Of a DNA stretch of 34,106 bases, positions 26,252 through 33,966 are shown piece by piece. Source of the stretch: JAIRVZ01 sp031553755 (GTDB lineage Bacteria; Bacteroidota; Bacteroidia; Bacteroidales; Azobacteroidaceae); the NCBI GenBank assembly GCA_031553755.1, contig JAVBKZ010000088.1, forward strand, positions 1 to 34,106, written 5' to 3'. How positions within the stretch are numbered: position 1 is the stretch's first letter; each line of letters opens with the position of its first letter. A program made the position numbers and the translations under genes. Below the pieces are notes generated by a model that was not told the DNA's origin, searched no databases, and worked only from the letters and a program-made list of their open reading frames with translations.

Positions 26252-27100
26252 ATGATTTCACTTATTGTTTGTTCTAAGCATCAGGATATTGATGAAAAAT
26301 TAAAAAACAATATAAAAGAAACAATAGGAGTTGAATATGAACTCGTTGTTATTGATAATTCAAACAATTCGTATTCAATTTTTGAAGCTTATAATGAGGG
26401 AATAAAAAGAGCCAAATTTGATTATTTATGCTTTATGCATGAAGATATTTGGTATCACTCTCCCGAATGGGGAGAAAAAGTGATTAATCATCTTTCAGAT
26501 AAAGAAACAGGATTGATTGGTCTTGCGGGTTCTTTTTATTTGAATGAAATTCCCGGTCCTTGGTTCAAATCGAAACCGTATGTAAAAAATTTAGTTCAAA
26601 AACATCAACATAAAAATTCTGTAAATTATACTTTAGATAAAAACTACCAGGTACTCTGTTTGGATGGTTTTTGGATATGTTCACGCAAAGACGTTTTTGA
26701 AAAAATTACTTTCGATACCCTTACTTTCGATGGATTTCATTGTTACGATTTAGATATATGTTTACAAGCTTTTAATGCCGGATATAAATCGTATGTTATT
26801 TCCGATATTTTAGTTGAACACTACTCTACAGGTTCTCTTAATTTACAATGGATTGATAGTTCAATTAAGTTGTATAAAAAATGGGAATCCATAATGCCGG
26901 CAACTGTTTCTCCTCAGATAAAGAAAAGAAAATTTGCGGAAACAAAAGCGTTTCGTGATTTATTATACGCGATGTATCGAAATGATTATAAAGGAGATAA
27001 AAAAGCGATTCTAAAAAGAGCCCATAAAATTCTTGGTTTCAATATCTATACAGCTTATTTTTTGTTTTTTATAAAAGTCCTGACAAAGAAGAAAAAGTGA
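26252..27100 (+). CDS. Glycosyltransferase, GT2-like (paralogue of the gene at 24292)
   Basis: The 282-residue protein begins MISLIVCSKHQDIDEKLKNN and has VVIDNSNNSYSIFEAYNEGIKRAKFDYLCFMHEDIWY, CLDGFWICSRKDVFEK and FDGFHCYDLDICLQAF. These segments line up one by one with the minus-strand protein at 24292-25209. The HED segment takes the place of a classic DxD. Together the two probably add related sugars to a surface glycan. The stop is 2 bp from the stop of the convergent nucleotidyltransferase gene, leaving no room for a terminator between them. Confidence 0.88.
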   Translation: MISLIVCSKHQDIDEKLKNNIKETIGVEYELVVIDNSNNSYSIFEAYNEGIKRAKFDYLCFMHEDIWYHSPEWGEKVINHLSDKETGLIGLAGSFYLNEIPGPWFKSKPYVKNLVQKHQHKNSVNYTLDKNYQVLCLDGFWICSRKDVFEKITFDTLTFDGFHCYDLDICLQAFNAGYKSYVISDILVEHYSTGSLNLQWIDSSIKLYKKWESIMPATVSPQIKKRKFAETKAFRDLLYAMYRNDYKGDKKAILKRAHKILGFNIYTAYFLFFIKVLTKKKK

Positions 27101-27102
27101 TT

Positions 27103-27951
27103 TTATTTTTTCCATTCATAAATTATTGATTTTAAGCAATATAATATTTGTTCATATTGTAAATTCAAATTCGATTCTACTAACTGGTTGATTAATTGGC
27201 TTTCTTCGGCAATTTCTATTTCTTTAGTTAATATTTCATGGAGATATTCCAATGTTTTCTTATTATTCATTATCAATAATTTGACATCTCTTGCCATAAG
27301 TTGTGCTCCGGCAATTATTTGGTCAAATTCGTCTGTTTCATATAGGTCGTAATGTTCCTCAACAGCTCTTTCCATATTAATATCCAAATAATTTTTAAGG
27401 AGTAAAGCCATATCGTATGCGTCTTTTGAAACCGACAAATTACGGTCTTTCCATGCGATTAACTTTAATATAAATAGTCCGGGAAGAGAAGCTATTTTTA
27501 TAGAAAATTCTCTATCAATTTGTACACTGATTGTTGAATTTACCATTTCAGGAAATCCTAAAACCGACATTGCAATGGTTTCATCCGGTGGCCAGTAAAT
27601 ATTGCCATCATCTTCTGCTACATCGCCAAACGGAACAATATCAATCACATAAATTTCTTTGTAGATAAAGCGTTGTTTCTGTTCTTTGCTTTTTGAAAAT
27701 CCTTCTTTTTTGGAAAGGTTATTTTCTATAGACTTAAATTGATTCCAATCCGATATGGCTATGGCGATATCAAGATCATCTGTTTTACGTTCCGGAACTA
27801 AATCGTGCAGATTGCTCAGTATAATATCGCGAGCAGTAGCCCCTATTACATAAAAATCCATATTTATATTACTAAAAAAATTATCTAACTCCTTTAGCAA
27901 ATTCTTCAATAACGGATTATTTAAGTTCTCACTTGAGATATTGTAAGTCAT
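27103..27951 (-). CDS. AbiEii-like nucleotidyltransferase (type IV toxin candidate)
   Basis: This 282-residue protein matches the nucleotidyltransferase fold of AbiEii/AbiGii toxins. The pattern G37-A-T-A-R-D (motif I) is followed by T-D-D59-L-D61-I-A-I, the carboxylate pair that binds metal. Later, FILKLIAWKDR...DAYDMALLLKNY is the typical K..AW.dR....KD..D helix of this family. Known AbiEii proteins transfer nucleotides and slow growth; some relatives modify tRNA. The gene is downstream of, and overlaps by 23 bp, an AbiEi-like regulator, the usual antitoxin-toxin order. Its real substrate, and whether it is toxic, cannot be seen from sequence. Confidence 0.87.
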   Translation of the reverse strand: MTYNISSENLNNPLLKNLLKELDNFFSNINMDFYVIGATARDIILSNLHDLVPERKTDDLDIAIAISDWNQFKSIENNLSKKEGFSKSKEQKQRFIYKEIYVIDIVPFGDVAEDDGNIYWPPDETIAMSVLGFPEMVNSTISVQIDREFSIKIASLPGLFILKLIAWKDRNLSVSKDAYDMALLLKNYLDINMERAVEEHYDLYETDEFDQIIAGAQLMARDVKLLIMNNKKTLEYLHEILTKEIEIAEESQLINQLVESNLNLQYEQILYCLKSIIYEWKK

Positions 27952-28927
27952 TGTTCAATATTATTTCCGCGGTTTCTATATTGCGGCTGTCTCCACTGCC
28001 CATCAAATCGGCGTATGTCAAAAGAGGAGAAACGGTATTCCCTTCTTCTGCGTTATAAAATAAACGGAGTATTTCTATTTTACCATTTTCATCAGGGATA
28101 ATTTTCAACGATTTACCTAAAGATTGCCAAGTAGCATCAGTATAAATGGTGAAGTTTGCCGGAGTAAGATTTTGTGTCATAATACCGGCAGCACATTCAC
28201 CGCCCCAAAGTGTTTTTTCAGAAACAGCAGATAAATTCAAGTTGCTCCAGTTCGAGTATTCAGATTTATTCGTAAAATTCATCCTTTTTACTAATAATTT
28301 AGGACGAAGTACATCATTATAAGCTATAACCCAACGTTTCAGAAGGTCTATTTTGTTTTTAAGCACTTTCTTGTTTTTTGTCTTCAGGAGGAACTTTAAA
28401 TCAACAAGTTCTTGAATAATTGTACTTACAGAACCCAACGAGATTTGGGACAGTTCGGAAAGCTCTCTAAATGACTTATTGATATGATCCGGATCAACCA
28501 GTAGACAGTATATAAGCTTTATTCCTGCCTCTTGAAAAGCACGAGGTTGGTTGGTTTTTGGAAGTCGCTCCATTTTTTTTCCTTCAACAATCAGTAAAAT
28601 GTTATTTTGTTGTATGTTGCAGTTGCCTGCGGCATCTATATAATTAATACCTTCTTCCACAAAAAACTTTGCAATATCAGAAGGAATATATTTTGTAATG
28701 AGAAGGACAGGTAGATTTTCTTCCTTTGAAGCATTTTTCAATTGTTGAAGTATAATTCCTTTATTTCCTTGTGTGATTTCAGACTTCACATCAGCGATAA
28801 AACGCTCTTTTTTTATTTGAACAATACTATAACTTTCTCTTTTACTATCAGAGTAAGTTATAGTAATCCCGTTATTTTCAAACAGTTTATCTTTTATTTC
28901 TTCTAATAGACTATTTTTTGTTTTCAT
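27929..28927 (-). CDS. AbiEi-like antitoxin / transcriptional regulator
   Basis: This 332-residue protein resembles type IV AbiEi-family antitoxins of the longer kind. The N-terminal half has an endonuclease-like pattern with FIADVKSEI and PVLLITKYIPSDIAKFFVEEGINYIDAAGNCNI; the YIDAAGN signature is typical. A winged-helix segment follows (about residues 157-200, FRELSELSQISLGSVSTIIQEL), then a C-terminal domain with WGGECAAGIMT. AbiEi proteins repress their own operon by binding inverted repeats and neutralise the toxin without direct contact. The promoter here lies inside a nested palindrome at 28934-28986, as expected for such control. It overlaps the nucleotidyltransferase gene by 23 bp. 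Confidence 0.82.
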   Translation of the reverse strand: MKTKNSLLEEIKDKLFENNGITITYSDSKRESYSIVQIKKERFIADVKSEITQGNKGIILQQLKNASKEENLPVLLITKYIPSDIAKFFVEEGINYIDAAGNCNIQQNNILLIVEGKKMERLPKTNQPRAFQEAGIKLIYCLLVDPDHINKSFRELSELSQISLGSVSTIIQELVDLKFLLKTKNKKVLKNKIDLLKRWVIAYNDVLRPKLLVKRMNFTNKSEYSNWSNLNLSAVSEKTLWGGECAAGIMTQNLTPANFTIYTDATWQSLGKSLKIIPDENGKIEILRLFYNAEEGNTVSPLLTYADLMGSGDSRNIETAEIILNNDLQYLK

Positions 28928-28933
28928 GGAATT

Positions 28934-28986
28934 TGTTCATTTTATTTATACGTTCATTGTCAATGAACATGCAAATATAATGAACA
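28934..28986. promoter_or_regulatory. Doubly nested palindromic operator of the AbiE-like pair
   Basis: The inner dyad is GTTCATTG (28952-28959), a central T (28960), then CAATGAAC (28961-28968). The outer dyad is TGTTCAT (28934-28940) and ATGAACA (28980-28986). Both share the exact centre 28960, with 11-bp spacers on each side. All four half-sites share the TTCAT core. It covers the predicted -7 box and start point of the minus-strand operon. Confidence 0.8.
28972..28979 (-). promoter_or_regulatory. -7 box of the AbiE-like operon
   Basis: The minus strand reads TATATTTG, a perfect TAnnTTTG match, placed exactly between the outer and inner half-sites of the operator and 44 bp upstream of the ATG at 28927. 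Confidence 0.6.
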
Positions 28987-29005
28987 ATTTTAAATCGGAA
29001 AGAAT

Positions 29006-30067
29006 TTATAGCCGATTTATATATGAATTCAACATCCTATCCACTTTCTCCCAAACAACATCGGGTGTTATCAAGTCGAATTTTTCCGTAAAACTCAATT
29101 CTTCGGAAGAGGCTTTTTCAGAAACTTCTTTCGACTCTATTCCTTGAAAACGATCGGAGGCGTTTGGAAGCCATTCTTTTTTACTTGTTTTTGGAGGATA
29201 AATGGCGAATGAAGGTATATTGAAAGCTTGTGAAATATGCCGGGGACCTCCTTCGTTTCCAAAGAAAAAATCACAATTAGAAAGCATCGCGGCCAATTCC
29301 CTTAAATTTTTTGCCTCAATATTACAAAAAATATTCCGGTGATTTTGCATCGCTTGTTGTAATTCTATCGCTGCCGATTTTTCTTCTTTTCCTCCAAAAT
29401 TGAAAACAAGTTGCGCGTCGTATTTGTCGATAATTCGTTGCAATACTTCTTGCATGAATTGTTTGTTCCATACTTTATGCACAAGTCTAGCCGTTACGGC
29501 GCAAACAATAACAGGTTTTGAAAAATCAATTCCTTTTTCTTCCATATATTGTTTGAAATCCCTTTTTTCATTATCGGTTACATAAAGCCTGAAATTTCTT
29601 TCATAATCGATTTTGAACTTCTTTTCCAAAGGCGACAACAATTTCAAAGTTTTATCAACCTCATCATTCGTTCCGTTGAATTTGTTGTCAGTCCGGTAAT
29701 TATTAAGAAAGATATTATAATTTTTTTTCTTCCCTATCCTGTATGGAGTGTGTAGTGAAAACAATGAAAACCAAAGCGTTTTTATTGTCGAACGGGTGTC
29801 GATAATAATATCATATTTGTTTTTTTGAACAACCTGGCGAATTTTTTTGCAATAAGTCGACAAATTTTTCATGTCATCGTTTGAAAAAGAAATGATAGAA
29901 TCGATATCAGGATGATGCTGAAAAAGCGGAGCTATATTTTCATTCAATACATAATGTATTTCGGCGTTTGGAAAACTTTTTTTCAAGGAAGAACAAAGTA
30001 CGGTTGAAATAACCGCGTCCCCTACCCTACGGAAACGAAGAATGAGTATTTTTTGTATAGTATTCAT
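29006..30067 (-). CDS. Glycosyltransferase family 9 (heptosyltransferase-like)
   Basis: This 353-residue protein belongs to GT9, which includes ADP-heptose:LPS heptosyltransferases. It starts MNTIQKILILRFRRVGDAVISTVL, the typical GT9 N-terminus; later come YDIIIDTRSTIKTLW, an interdomain strand VIVCAVTARLVHKVWN, and the nucleotide-binding region CDFFFGNEGGPRHISQAF. It probably acts at the cytoplasmic face on LPS core or a related glycan. A longer frame to 30175 adds 36 residues, but these are partly encoded by the CACGGAGT-type repeat and lack conservation, so 30067 is preferred. The KdkA-like kinase and GT2 genes around it support an LPS role. Confidence 0.92.
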   Translation of the reverse strand: MNTIQKILILRFRRVGDAVISTVLCSSLKKSFPNAEIHYVLNENIAPLFQHHPDIDSIISFSNDDMKNLSTYCKKIRQVVQKNKYDIIIDTRSTIKTLWFSLFSLHTPYRIGKKKNYNIFLNNYRTDNKFNGTNDEVDKTLKLLSPLEKKFKIDYERNFRLYVTDNEKRDFKQYMEEKGIDFSKPVIVCAVTARLVHKVWNKQFMQEVLQRIIDKYDAQLVFNFGGKEEKSAAIELQQAMQNHRNIFCNIEAKNLRELAAMLSNCDFFFGNEGGPRHISQAFNIPSFAIYPPKTSKKEWLPNASDRFQGIESKEVSEKASSEELSFTEKFDLITPDVVWEKVDRMLNSYINRL

Positions 30068-30101
30068 ATCGTTCAAATTGAATTCGTCTCTACTTTTATC
30101 A

Positions 30102-30194
30102 AACACGGAGTAAAAGGAGTTTATTTCACAGATTATCCCGCCATTGATATAAGAATTTACTCTATGGATAATCACTCCGTGTAACTCTGTGTTT
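30102..30194. repeat. Dispersed CACGGAGT-type repeat, including copy 2 of the 29-bp motif
   Basis: The right part (30153-30181) is the inverted counterpart of 349-377 with 26 of 29 matches. The minus strand continues as ACACAGAGTTACACGGAGT across 30175-30193. A shorter plus-strand unit ACACGGAGTAAAAGGAGT lies at 30103-30120. The region is just upstream of the GT9 start and encodes part of its false extension. Confidence 0.65.
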
Positions 30195-30280
30195 AAAATC
30201 TATTATTGATATCTTTTGTAAAAGTCAATATGACTTCATTATCAAAAGGGCAAAAATAATGATAATATTCCAAATTTAGT

Positions 30281-30288
30281 TACCTTTG
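30281..30288 (+). promoter_or_regulatory. Bacteroidota -7 box upstream of the GT2 pair
   Basis: TACCTTTG is a perfect TAnnTTTG match, 34 bp before the ATG at 30323. Confidence 0.5.
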
Positions 30289-30322
30289 CCATTACCTATA
30301 AATTTTTGATATTAAACGAAGA

Positions 30323-31147
30323 ATGGCGAATATAGTGTCTGTTGGTGTTGTTATATCCACATACAATAATCCTCGTTGGCTCGAAAAAACATTGTGGGGA
30401 TATGTGAGGCAAACTCATGCACCTTTTGAATTGATTATCGCCGATGATGGATCAGGAGAAGAAACCCGCGATTTGATCAATCGATTCAAAGAAAAATTTT
30501 TTCCCGCACTCAAACACGTTTGGCATCCCGATGAAGGTTTTCAAAAAAGCCGGATATTAAACGCGGCTTTATCTACCGCCGAATCAGATTATTTGATATT
30601 TACCGACCAAGATTGCATTCCTCGCAACGATTTTATAGAAACTCATTTGAAATATGCCGAAAAAGGATACATATTGTCTGGAGGTTATTTCAAACTTCCG
30701 ATGGATATAAGTTTACAAATTACGGAAGAAGATGTTGATTCTCAACAAATTTTTGACCTTTCGTGGTTGAAAAAGCAAGGATTGAAAACATCGTTTAAGA
30801 ATACAAAATTGATTACATCTCCTGCTTTTTCTTCCTTTATGAACTTTATTACTCCTACAAAAGCCACTTGGAATGGTTGTAATTCTTCAGGATGGAGAAA
30901 CGATATGTTGAAAATAAACGGATACAACGAAGATATGCAATATGGCGGACAGGACAGGGAATTCGGAGAACGTTTGTTTAATATGGGAATCAAATCCAAA
31001 CAAATACGTTATTCGGCTATTTGCGTTCATCTCGACCATAAAAGGCCTTATAAAACAAAAGAATCTGTTTCGAAAAATGTTGCTATACGGAAAAATACCC
31101 GTAAATCGGGCATCATAAAAACTCCTAACGGAATAAATAAATTGTAG
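30323..31147 (+). CDS. Glycosyltransferase family 2 with GT7-like C-terminal region
   Basis: This 274-residue enzyme shows the GT2 start VSVGVVISTYNNPRWLEKTL, LIIADDGSGEET, the metal-binding segment YLIFTDQDCIPR, and a C-terminal part (NGCNSSGWRNDMLKINGYNEDMQYGGQDREFGERL) typical of the galactosyltransferase/chondroitin-synthase-type region found in bacterial LPS and capsule GT2 enzymes. The final 30 residues are basic. The next gene, 8 bp downstream, is a related enzyme, so the two likely act in sequence on one glycan. Donor and acceptor are unknown. Confidence 0.93.
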   Translation: MANIVSVGVVISTYNNPRWLEKTLWGYVRQTHAPFELIIADDGSGEETRDLINRFKEKFFPALKHVWHPDEGFQKSRILNAALSTAESDYLIFTDQDCIPRNDFIETHLKYAEKGYILSGGYFKLPMDISLQITEEDVDSQQIFDLSWLKKQGLKTSFKNTKLITSPAFSSFMNFITPTKATWNGCNSSGWRNDMLKINGYNEDMQYGGQDREFGERLFNMGIKSKQIRYSAICVHLDHKRPYKTKESVSKNVAIRKNTRKSGIIKTPNGINKL

Positions 31148-31155
31148 GATTCAAA

Positions 31156-31968
31156 ATGGATTACAAGGCTTCATTAATAATATCTATATATCATAATATT
31201 GATTTTCTGAAATGTGTTTTAGATTCTCTGAAATATCAAACAGAACAAAATTTTGAAATTATTATTTCAGAAGATGCAGAACATGAACATGTCAAAAAAT
31301 TTCTTTCAGAATATAAATTTCAACAAGATTATCAACACTTGACTCAAAAAGACATTGGTTGGCAGAAGAATAAAGCATTAAACAGAGCGATTCTTGCTGC
31401 CCAATCAGAATGGTTGATATTTATTGATGGAGATTGTGTATTACATCCCCGTTTTATTGAATTTCATGTAAAACTTGCAGATCAACACGTAATACTAGCT
31501 GGTAAAAGAGTGAAATTGAATTCAAAATTAACTTCTTCTTTGATCGAAGATTCTAGTTCTGTTTTGACAATTCAAAGAAGGCTTTTTTCTTTACTATTCG
31601 GAAACAAGAAAAGTGTAAGATTTATTGAAGAAGGCTTTTTCATAGATCCCAAAGGTCTTTTATATTTTATACCTAAAATGAGAAAAATGTATCAGTTGAA
31701 AGGCTGCAACATGTCGTTCTCAAAACAGGCTGCATTCGCCATAAATGGTTTTGATGAAGATTATATATCCCCTGCGATTGGTGAAGATATAGATTTGGTG
31801 TGGAGATTTGAGGCGGCAGGTTATAAACTGAAATCTGTTAGAAATTTAGCAGTGCAGTATCATTTATATCACAAAGAAAGTTGGACAGATCAATCCGAAA
31901 ATATTTTGATGATGGAAGGCAAGAAAGAAAAAAATATTTTTTACGCTTCGAACGGATTAAAAAAGTAA
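31156..31968 (+). CDS. Glycosyltransferase family 2 with GT7-like C-terminal region
   Basis: The 270-residue protein is related to the upstream one: ASLIISIYHNIDFLKCVLDSL, IIISEDAEHEHVKKF, GWQKNKALNRAI, then WLIFIDGDCVLHPRF with the DGD metal site. The C-terminal LKGCNMSFSKQAAFAINGFDEDY and GEDIDLVWRFEAAGY match the acceptor-side GT7-like region. It shares a transcript with the 30323 gene (8-bp gap). Its stop is 18 bp from that of the convergent kinase gene. A role in LPS core or O-glycan assembly is inferred from neighbours. Confidence 0.93.
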   Translation: MDYKASLIISIYHNIDFLKCVLDSLKYQTEQNFEIIISEDAEHEHVKKFLSEYKFQQDYQHLTQKDIGWQKNKALNRAILAAQSEWLIFIDGDCVLHPRFIEFHVKLADQHVILAGKRVKLNSKLTSSLIEDSSSVLTIQRRLFSLLFGNKKSVRFIEEGFFIDPKGLLYFIPKMRKMYQLKGCNMSFSKQAAFAINGFDEDYISPAIGEDIDLVWRFEAAGYKLKSVRNLAVQYHLYHKESWTDQSENILMMEGKKEKNIFYASNGLKK

Positions 31969-31986
31969 AATCCTCGCTGGGCTTTT

Positions 31987-32748
31987 CTAAATAGATTTCT
32001 CTTTTTCTCCCATATACGCCTTCCTTTCCGGATATTTTTTCGTGTATTTTTTCCAAAACTCTCTGTGGTATTTTAGCGTTAAATCTATACACGTTTTTTC
32101 GTCAAAGCCCCTAGCGTTGGCATACTCTTTCGCTGTAAAAGCAATCATTTCATCGCTTCCCCAAAGGCGTTGAAGGTTACGGCAAGCTGTTTTCATATCA
32201 ATTTCCCCGAACTTCATCCGGTTGATATCTATCAGGCAAAAATCATATCCCGATGCCGTTTTTTCGTATAAAATATTACCCGGAGAATAATCAAGGTGTA
32301 AAACGCCTTGTTCATGAACGAAAGCCGTAAAACGGGCAAAAGCCCTCACCAAATCTTCTTTTCCACTTAAAGGACAATGACGAAATTCCCGCATTATGCC
32401 GGGATATTCTTTATAAGTTGAAATATAATATGAACCTGATATAAGACCGTTTTTTTTCTCTTCTATAAATGCGATTGGTTGAGGCGTTGTTATTTTTTTT
32501 TCCTGCAAAATAAGAGCATGTTCATAAGAACGCCTAGCTTTTGATTTCCTAAAAAAAGTATATGCGATTCGATTAATGAAATGTGGCTTCTTAAAAGATT
32601 TGGCAGCAATTTCCAATCCGTTTATTTCAAAGGTTTTTATTTCATTCCTGCCTTTATAAATGCTTTTTCCTTTTTTCTCGAAAAAAGAAGGGATACCGGT
32701 TATGAAATCTTTTAATTCTGAATATAAGGGATTAATGATAGTTTCCAT
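31987..32748 (-). CDS. Lipopolysaccharide kinase, KdkA/WaaP-like
   Basis: This 253-residue protein has the small-kinase fold of the Kdo/heptose kinase family, which phosphorylates sugars of the LPS inner core. Seen residues: the ATP lysine K50 in LEIAAKSFKKPHFIN, the catalytic loop H151-L-D153-Y-S-P-G-N158-I-L, and the metal-binding L-I-D174-I-N-R. These are the standard kinase positions, so it should be active. Which sugar (Kdo or heptose) is phosphorylated cannot be decided. It has its own -7 box (32765-32772) and faces the glycosyltransferase genes, fitting an LPS-core region with the GT9 protein. Confidence 0.88.
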   Translation of the reverse strand: METIINPLYSELKDFITGIPSFFEKKGKSIYKGRNEIKTFEINGLEIAAKSFKKPHFINRIAYTFFRKSKARRSYEHALILQEKKITTPQPIAFIEEKKNGLISGSYYISTYKEYPGIMREFRHCPLSGKEDLVRAFARFTAFVHEQGVLHLDYSPGNILYEKTASGYDFCLIDINRMKFGEIDMKTACRNLQRLWGSDEMIAFTAKEYANARGFDEKTCIDLTLKYHREFWKKYTKKYPERKAYMGEKEKSI

Positions 32749-32764
32749 TGATTGATTTTGCTTA

Positions 32765-32772
32765 CAAAAATA
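32765..32772 (-). promoter_or_regulatory. -7 box of the LPS kinase gene
   Basis: The minus strand reads TATTTTTG, a perfect TAnnTTTG match, ending 16 bp before the ATG at 32748. The leader would be only about 10 nt. Confidence 0.45.
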
Positions 32773-32948
32773 CGGTAAAAATTGAATATAATTTAAAAAA
32801 CGAGATGTATAGTTTTAATTAAGATTATTTGCAAAAATGAGATTTAATCTATAACATTGCAATATCTTTATTTTGTTGTATATTATAGATTAGTACTAAC
32901 CATATTCTAAATTATAAGGCCATTATTTTCGCTAACAATAAAAAAACA

Positions 32949-33839
32949 ATGAAAATATCAGTCATAATGCCGGTATATAATTCCGGAAAATTTATTGAAA
33001 AATCAATAGATAGCATACTAAAACAATCATTTGCTGACTTTGAATTTATTATTATAGACGATGTTTCTACTGATAATACAAGATTGTTATTAGACGAAAT
33101 ACAAGATTCTCGGATAATTCGTATTAATAATTCCAAACAAACCGGAAATTATAAATGTAGAAATCAGGGATTATCCATCAGTAAAGGAAAATATATTTGT
33201 GTGATGGATAGTGATGACATTGCTCATTCAGACAGGTTGTTGAAACAATATAATTTTATGGAATCTAATCCCCAATTTATGGCTACCGGATCGGACATTA
33301 TTTTTTTTGGAAACAACCAATCTCCAAATGTATTTAAAAGATTAAGAGACGAACATGAAATAAAAACTTTTCTTCTCAAAGATAATGTTTGTACACATCC
33401 GTCTTTAATATTTCGAAAAGAAGTATTTTCCAAGTATGGAATTACATACAATGAAAATTATTATTATGCCGCAGATTATAACCTGATGGTTGATATCAGC
33501 AAAATTGGAGCAATTACCAATATACCGGAACCATTATTGTGTTATCGAATTCATTCCGGACAAATTACTTCCAATAAACATAAGGAACAAATGATGTTCA
33601 GGGATCAGATACAGTTAAGGCAATTATCTTTTCTTAAAATCCGGCCTTCCATAGATGAAATGTTGTTACATCTTTGTTTCATGAATGAATTACCTTTACC
33701 TGAATCCAAACTTTCTTTATTGAAAAAATGGCAAAATAAATTGGCTTTGAAAAACCGTCAGACATGTATTTATAAAGAAGATTATTTATATCATTTTTTA
33801 GAAGAAAGAAAAAACGCGTTATTAAAGAAAATTTTCTAA
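32949..33839 (+). CDS. Glycosyltransferase family 2
   Basis: The 296-residue GT2 enzyme starts MKISVIMPVYNSGKFIEKSI, with FIIIDDVSTDNTR, CRNQGLSISKGKYICVMDSDDIAHSDRL (DSDD metal site), and THPSLIFRKEVF followed by AADYNLMVDIS and LLCYRIHSGQITSNK, common in O-antigen and capsule GT2 enzymes. It stands alone on the + strand, 200 bp from the divergent kinase gene, with no sure promoter. Repeats and an IS end follow it, so it may be the last gene of this glycan region. Confidence 0.93.
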   Translation: MKISVIMPVYNSGKFIEKSIDSILKQSFADFEFIIIDDVSTDNTRLLLDEIQDSRIIRINNSKQTGNYKCRNQGLSISKGKYICVMDSDDIAHSDRLLKQYNFMESNPQFMATGSDIIFFGNNQSPNVFKRLRDEHEIKTFLLKDNVCTHPSLIFRKEVFSKYGITYNENYYYAADYNLMVDISKIGAITNIPEPLLCYRIHSGQITSNKHKEQMMFRDQIQLRQLSFLKIRPSIDEMLLHLCFMNELPLPESKLSLLKKWQNKLALKNRQTCIYKEDYLYHFLEERKNALLKKIF

Positions 33840-33871
33840 AATGATTATCTATTATGCTACCTAATCATTCT

Positions 33872-33938
33872 GTCATCCCGCACTTGATTCAGGATCTCCT
33901 GATAATCGCAGGAGATTGCGAGCTAAGCCCGCAATGAT
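33872..33938. repeat. Palindromic intergenic repeat (GTCATCCCGCACTTG type)
   Basis: A perfect inner stem ATCTCCTG (33894-33901) / CAGGAGAT (33909-33916) encloses a 7-base loop. The outer arms TCATCCCGCACTTGATTC and TTGCGAGCTAAGCCCGCAAT are partly complementary. This resembles the common TCATTGCGGGCTTGAC-type bacterial intergenic repeats. No T-run follows, so it is not a normal terminator. Confidence 0.7.
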
Positions 33939-33966
33939 AAATTAATTTTTATGAATATCCGCAACA

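Noticed and set aside
28926..29147. Small plus-strand gene opposite the AbiE-like promoter
   Set aside because: The frame runs over the operator and antisense through the GT9 3' end; no domain or start signal supports it.
30068..30175. 36-residue extension of the GT9 protein
   Set aside because: Partly encoded by the CACGGAGT repeat and absent from the family; 30067 starts the conserved strand.
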